The translations under genes were made by a program, and so were the position numbers. A DNA stretch of 64,000 nucleotides, taken from assembly GCA_963771835.1 (NCBI GenBank), contig CAVYVA010000004.1, forward strand, positions 1 through 64,000. Reading direction: 5' to 3'. Shown here piece after piece: positions 61,559-64,000 of this stretch. This DNA comes from CAVQCJ01 sp963771835. GTDB lineage: Bacteria; Actinomycetota; Actinomycetes; Prado026. Under the pieces are notes generated by a model that was not told the DNA's origin, did not search any database, and saw nothing but the letters and a program-made list of their open reading frames with translations. Position 1 is the stretch's first letter. Each line of letters opens with the position of its first letter.

Positions 61559-64000
61559 TCAGCCGACGGCCGCGAGGTCGCGCGCGCGCCGCACGGCCTC
61601 CAGCCGGGAGGCGACGCCGAGCTTGGCCAGGATCGACGAGACGTGGTTGCCCACCGTCTTCTCCGACAGGTACAGCCGCGCCGCGATCTCGGAGTTGCGC
61701 AGGCCTTCCTCGAGCAGGTCGAGAACCTCGATCTCCCGGTCGGTGAGGCCGCCGACGTTCGCACGCGTGCTCGCCCGCGCGCCGCGCGGCACCCGGGCGC
61801 CGATCGCCCGCAGCCGGGCGTCGCAACGGTCCACGAGCACCGGCGCCCTCAGACGGTCGAACATCGACCGCGCCTCGCGCAGGTCCACCTCGTCGTCGCT
61901 GTCCAGCAGCGCCCAGGCCGCGTTGTAGACGAACCCGTCGGCCGCCCACCGCTCGGCCGCCGCACGCGGCTGCCCCGCGATCGACAGTCGCGCCGCCTCC
62001 AACGCCTGCTCGGGGGCCTCGTCGAGCAGGCCGGCACGCCACAGCAGGAGACCGAGCCTTGCCAGGAAGTCCTGGTCGCCGACTCGCACCGCGACCTCGA
62101 ACGAGGGCCGCACCTCGGACTCGACACCCTCGGCGTCGCCCTCGAGCAGCCTCGCCTCGCCGCGAGCCGCCGCGACGTCGCCGTCGTACTCGAGGATCTG
62201 GGCGTCCCGGACGTGCTCGCGGGCCTCGTCGAGCAGCCGCCAGGCTGCCTCACGGTCGCCGCGGCGCGCGGCGAGCAGCCCGAGCGCGATGAGCGGTTCC
62301 ATCCGGCTGGCCCGTGCGGTGGCGCGCACGTAGAGCAGCTCGTTCGCCTCGGCCTCGGCCTCGTCCCACTCGCCCAGGTGCATCTGCAGGGTGATCTTCG
62401 TGGCCATCAGGCACAGAAAGTTCCCGTTGAGGTCGTGGTCGGTGGCGTAGCGCATCCCGTCGGAGAGGAACCCCAGCTCGTCGTCGAAGCGACGCATGAC
62501 ATGCGAGATGAAGGCGAGGTTGTTGTAGCCACGAGCAGCGTCGTCCTCGAGGTCGTGCTCGAGGGCGATCCGGATGCTCTCCTGGAGGAACTGCTCGCAG
62601 CGTGCGTCGCCGACGAGCGCCAGCGCGCACCCGTACGTGTTCACGACGTACGACAGCACGTGCGGGTCGCCGACCTCCCTGGCCAGCTCGACGCCGCGCT
62701 CGGCCCAGGTGACGGCGAGCTGGCGGTCGGCCTCGTCGACGCAGATGAACGCGTACATCGCATGCGCCATCGCGAGCTCTGGGCTGGGCGGCAGGTCCTG
62801 CACCACCGCGAGCGCCTCCTCGACCAGGGCCGCCACGTAGCTGTAGTCGCCGATGGTGGTCAGCGACCGGGTGTAGCGGATCAGGGCGTCGGAGAGCTGG
62901 TGCGGCCGGTCGAGCTCGCGCAGCTGCTCGACGAGCCGTTGCCAGGCCGCAACGGCCTCGCGCTGCTCGTCGGTGAGGAAGCACTCGCCGGCACGCTTGC
63001 GGAGCAGCTCGATCTGCGCGTCGCGTTCGAGCAGCTCGACGTGGCGCATCGCGCGGCCGTACTGGAACGCGGCCTCGCGATGCGACCCGAGGCTGGCCGC
63101 GTGGTCGCCGGCCGCGACCGCGAACTCGAGGGTGGCGGGGCCGTCGCCGGCCATCTCGGCGTGCTCGGCGAGGCGCGCGTACGGCCGTGGGGACATCGTG
63201 CATCGCGCGCAGGCGGTCGAGCACCTGCCAGTGCAGCGCGCCGAGGCGGCCGGGGGTGATGCCCGACAGCACGGACTGCCGGACGAGCTCGTGCCGGAAG
63301 GCGTACGCCGGCGCCTCCAACCGCAGCATGCCGGACGTGACGCACTCGTCGACGGCGTCGGCGGTGACGTCGGGCATCGCGTGCACGAGCGTGGGCTCGA
63401 CCCGCGAGCCGATGACTGCCGCGGACTCCAGCGCGAGGCGGGCCTGCGGCGAGAGCCGGTGCACCCGGGCGAGGACGGCGTCCTGGACTGTGGGTGGCAG
63501 GTGGTTGCCACCGGACGCCACGACCTCGGTGACGAAGAACGCGTTCCCGCCGGTCTCGCGGTAGAGCGCATCCGCGTCCAGCCCGGACTCGGCCGCGAGC
63601 TCGGCGACCGCCTCCGCGGACAGGAGCGGGACGCCCAGCCGTCGGACGACCGGTTGCGAGGCGATGTCGCCGAGCATCACGCGCAGCGGGTCGGACGGCC
63701 GCAGGTGGTCGTCTCGGTAGGTAGCCGCGACGACCGTCCCGGTGCCCTCGAGGCGCCTGGCCAGGAACCGCATGAGGTCGAGCGTGGACATGTCCGCCCA
63801 GTGCAGGTCCTCGATGACCAGCACCGTCGGGTCCGGCCTCGACCAGGGCCTTGAGCGCCGCCTCGAACAGGCCGTCGCGCTCCCCCGAGCCGCAGCATCT
63901 GGGCGACCTGCGGGTCCAGGTGCGGCGCGACGTCGACGAGGGGACCCAGCGGTCGCGGCGACGACAAGGGGTCGCACGCTCCCCACAGCACGCGCGCACG
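61559..64000 (-). CDS. LuxR-type ATP-dependent regulator, 5' end outside the window, three frame breaks
   Basis: The C-terminal HTH is clear (GGLTDREIEVLDLLEEGLRN, then KTVGNHVSSILAKLGVASR), preceded by a TPR-like region (LTDEQREAVAAWQRLV and following). The Walker B segment VLVIEDLHWADMSTLDL lies near 63790. The frame changes near 63195, 63835 and 63895. The first 65 or so residues with Walker A lie beyond base 64000. The protein is of the same class as 53666-56479. Confidence 0.82.

Noticed and set aside
1..64000. CRISPR array, tRNA or rRNA genes
   Set aside because: No regularly spaced repeat-spacer pattern, no tRNA cloverleaf ending in CCA-type context and no rRNA-like sequence was seen on reading both strands.

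Overview
The window is high-GC DNA with dense genes, many GTG starts, and many 4-base ATGA/GTGA stop-start overlaps. It encodes DprE1/DprE2 and a UbiA-type partner, a Clp-N/helix-turn-helix pair, HspR-like and Hsp20 proteins, an Arr rifampin ADP-ribosyltransferase, large cyclase-ATPase regulators and LuxR-type ATPase regulators. This mix points to a soil-type member of the Actinomycetota; I cannot place it to genus. No rRNA, tRNA or CRISPR array was seen.

Left part (1-15.9 kb). A small membrane protein, a coupled HTH/Clp-N pair behind two operator-like palindromes, and a CPBP protease come first. Next is a light-response locus. A CarH/LitR-type cobalamin photoreceptor gene (about 9.5-10.4 kb) diverges from a six-gene minus-strand operon: SRPBCC protein, SDR, FAD oxidoreductase, DUF1365, cyclopropane-synthase-like methyltransferase, and a DUF2867-type oxidoreductase. 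The operon promoter is overlaid by 11-bp direct repeats of the kind CarH tetramers bind. Immediately after the photoreceptor gene is a T4-endonuclease-V-like pyrimidine-dimer glycosylase. Five of the six operon genes carry about twenty single-base frame breaks, far more than the rest of the window, which suggests a local sequence-quality problem or recent decay. A stress block follows: fasciclin protein, Hsp20 with HspR-like regulator, a NifX-like protein flanked by 105-bp direct repeats, a glycine-zipper peptide, a DUF4389 protein and an HNH nuclease.

Middle (16-50 kb). Two tandem cyclase-AAA-TPR regulators are followed by an MFS transporter next to crumbs of an IS256 transposase and an SDR. 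Next come secreted proteins: a lipoprotein, a GH26-like hydrolase, a beta-propeller protein and an NlpC/P60 lipoprotein. A cell-envelope region then holds UbiA-DprE1-DprE2 (decaprenyl-phosphoryl-arabinose synthesis), two phosphodiester-glycosidase-domain proteins flanking a lipoprotein hydrolase, a GT87 mannosyl/arabinosyl-type transferase and an O-antigen-ligase-like protein. A two-component system diverges from a LolA-like/ABC-transporter operon. A GNAT-like protein and a coupled FUSC exporter/potassium channel pair close this part.

Right part (50-64 kb). A short zinc-ribbon protein, a truncated IS110 element, a laminin-G-like secreted protein and a truncated IS30 element mark a mobile-element scar. 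Beyond it lie a LuxR-type ATPase regulator, an SDR whose catalytic Tyr is Phe, arr, a second CPBP protease, an OsmC protein, a DUF2807 protein, a VOC protein, a small membrane protein, and a second LuxR-type regulator cut off by the window end.

A short hairpin-like motif related to GCACCGAAGTGCCGTTCT recurs about ten times, only between genes. It is the most general unexplained signal in the window.
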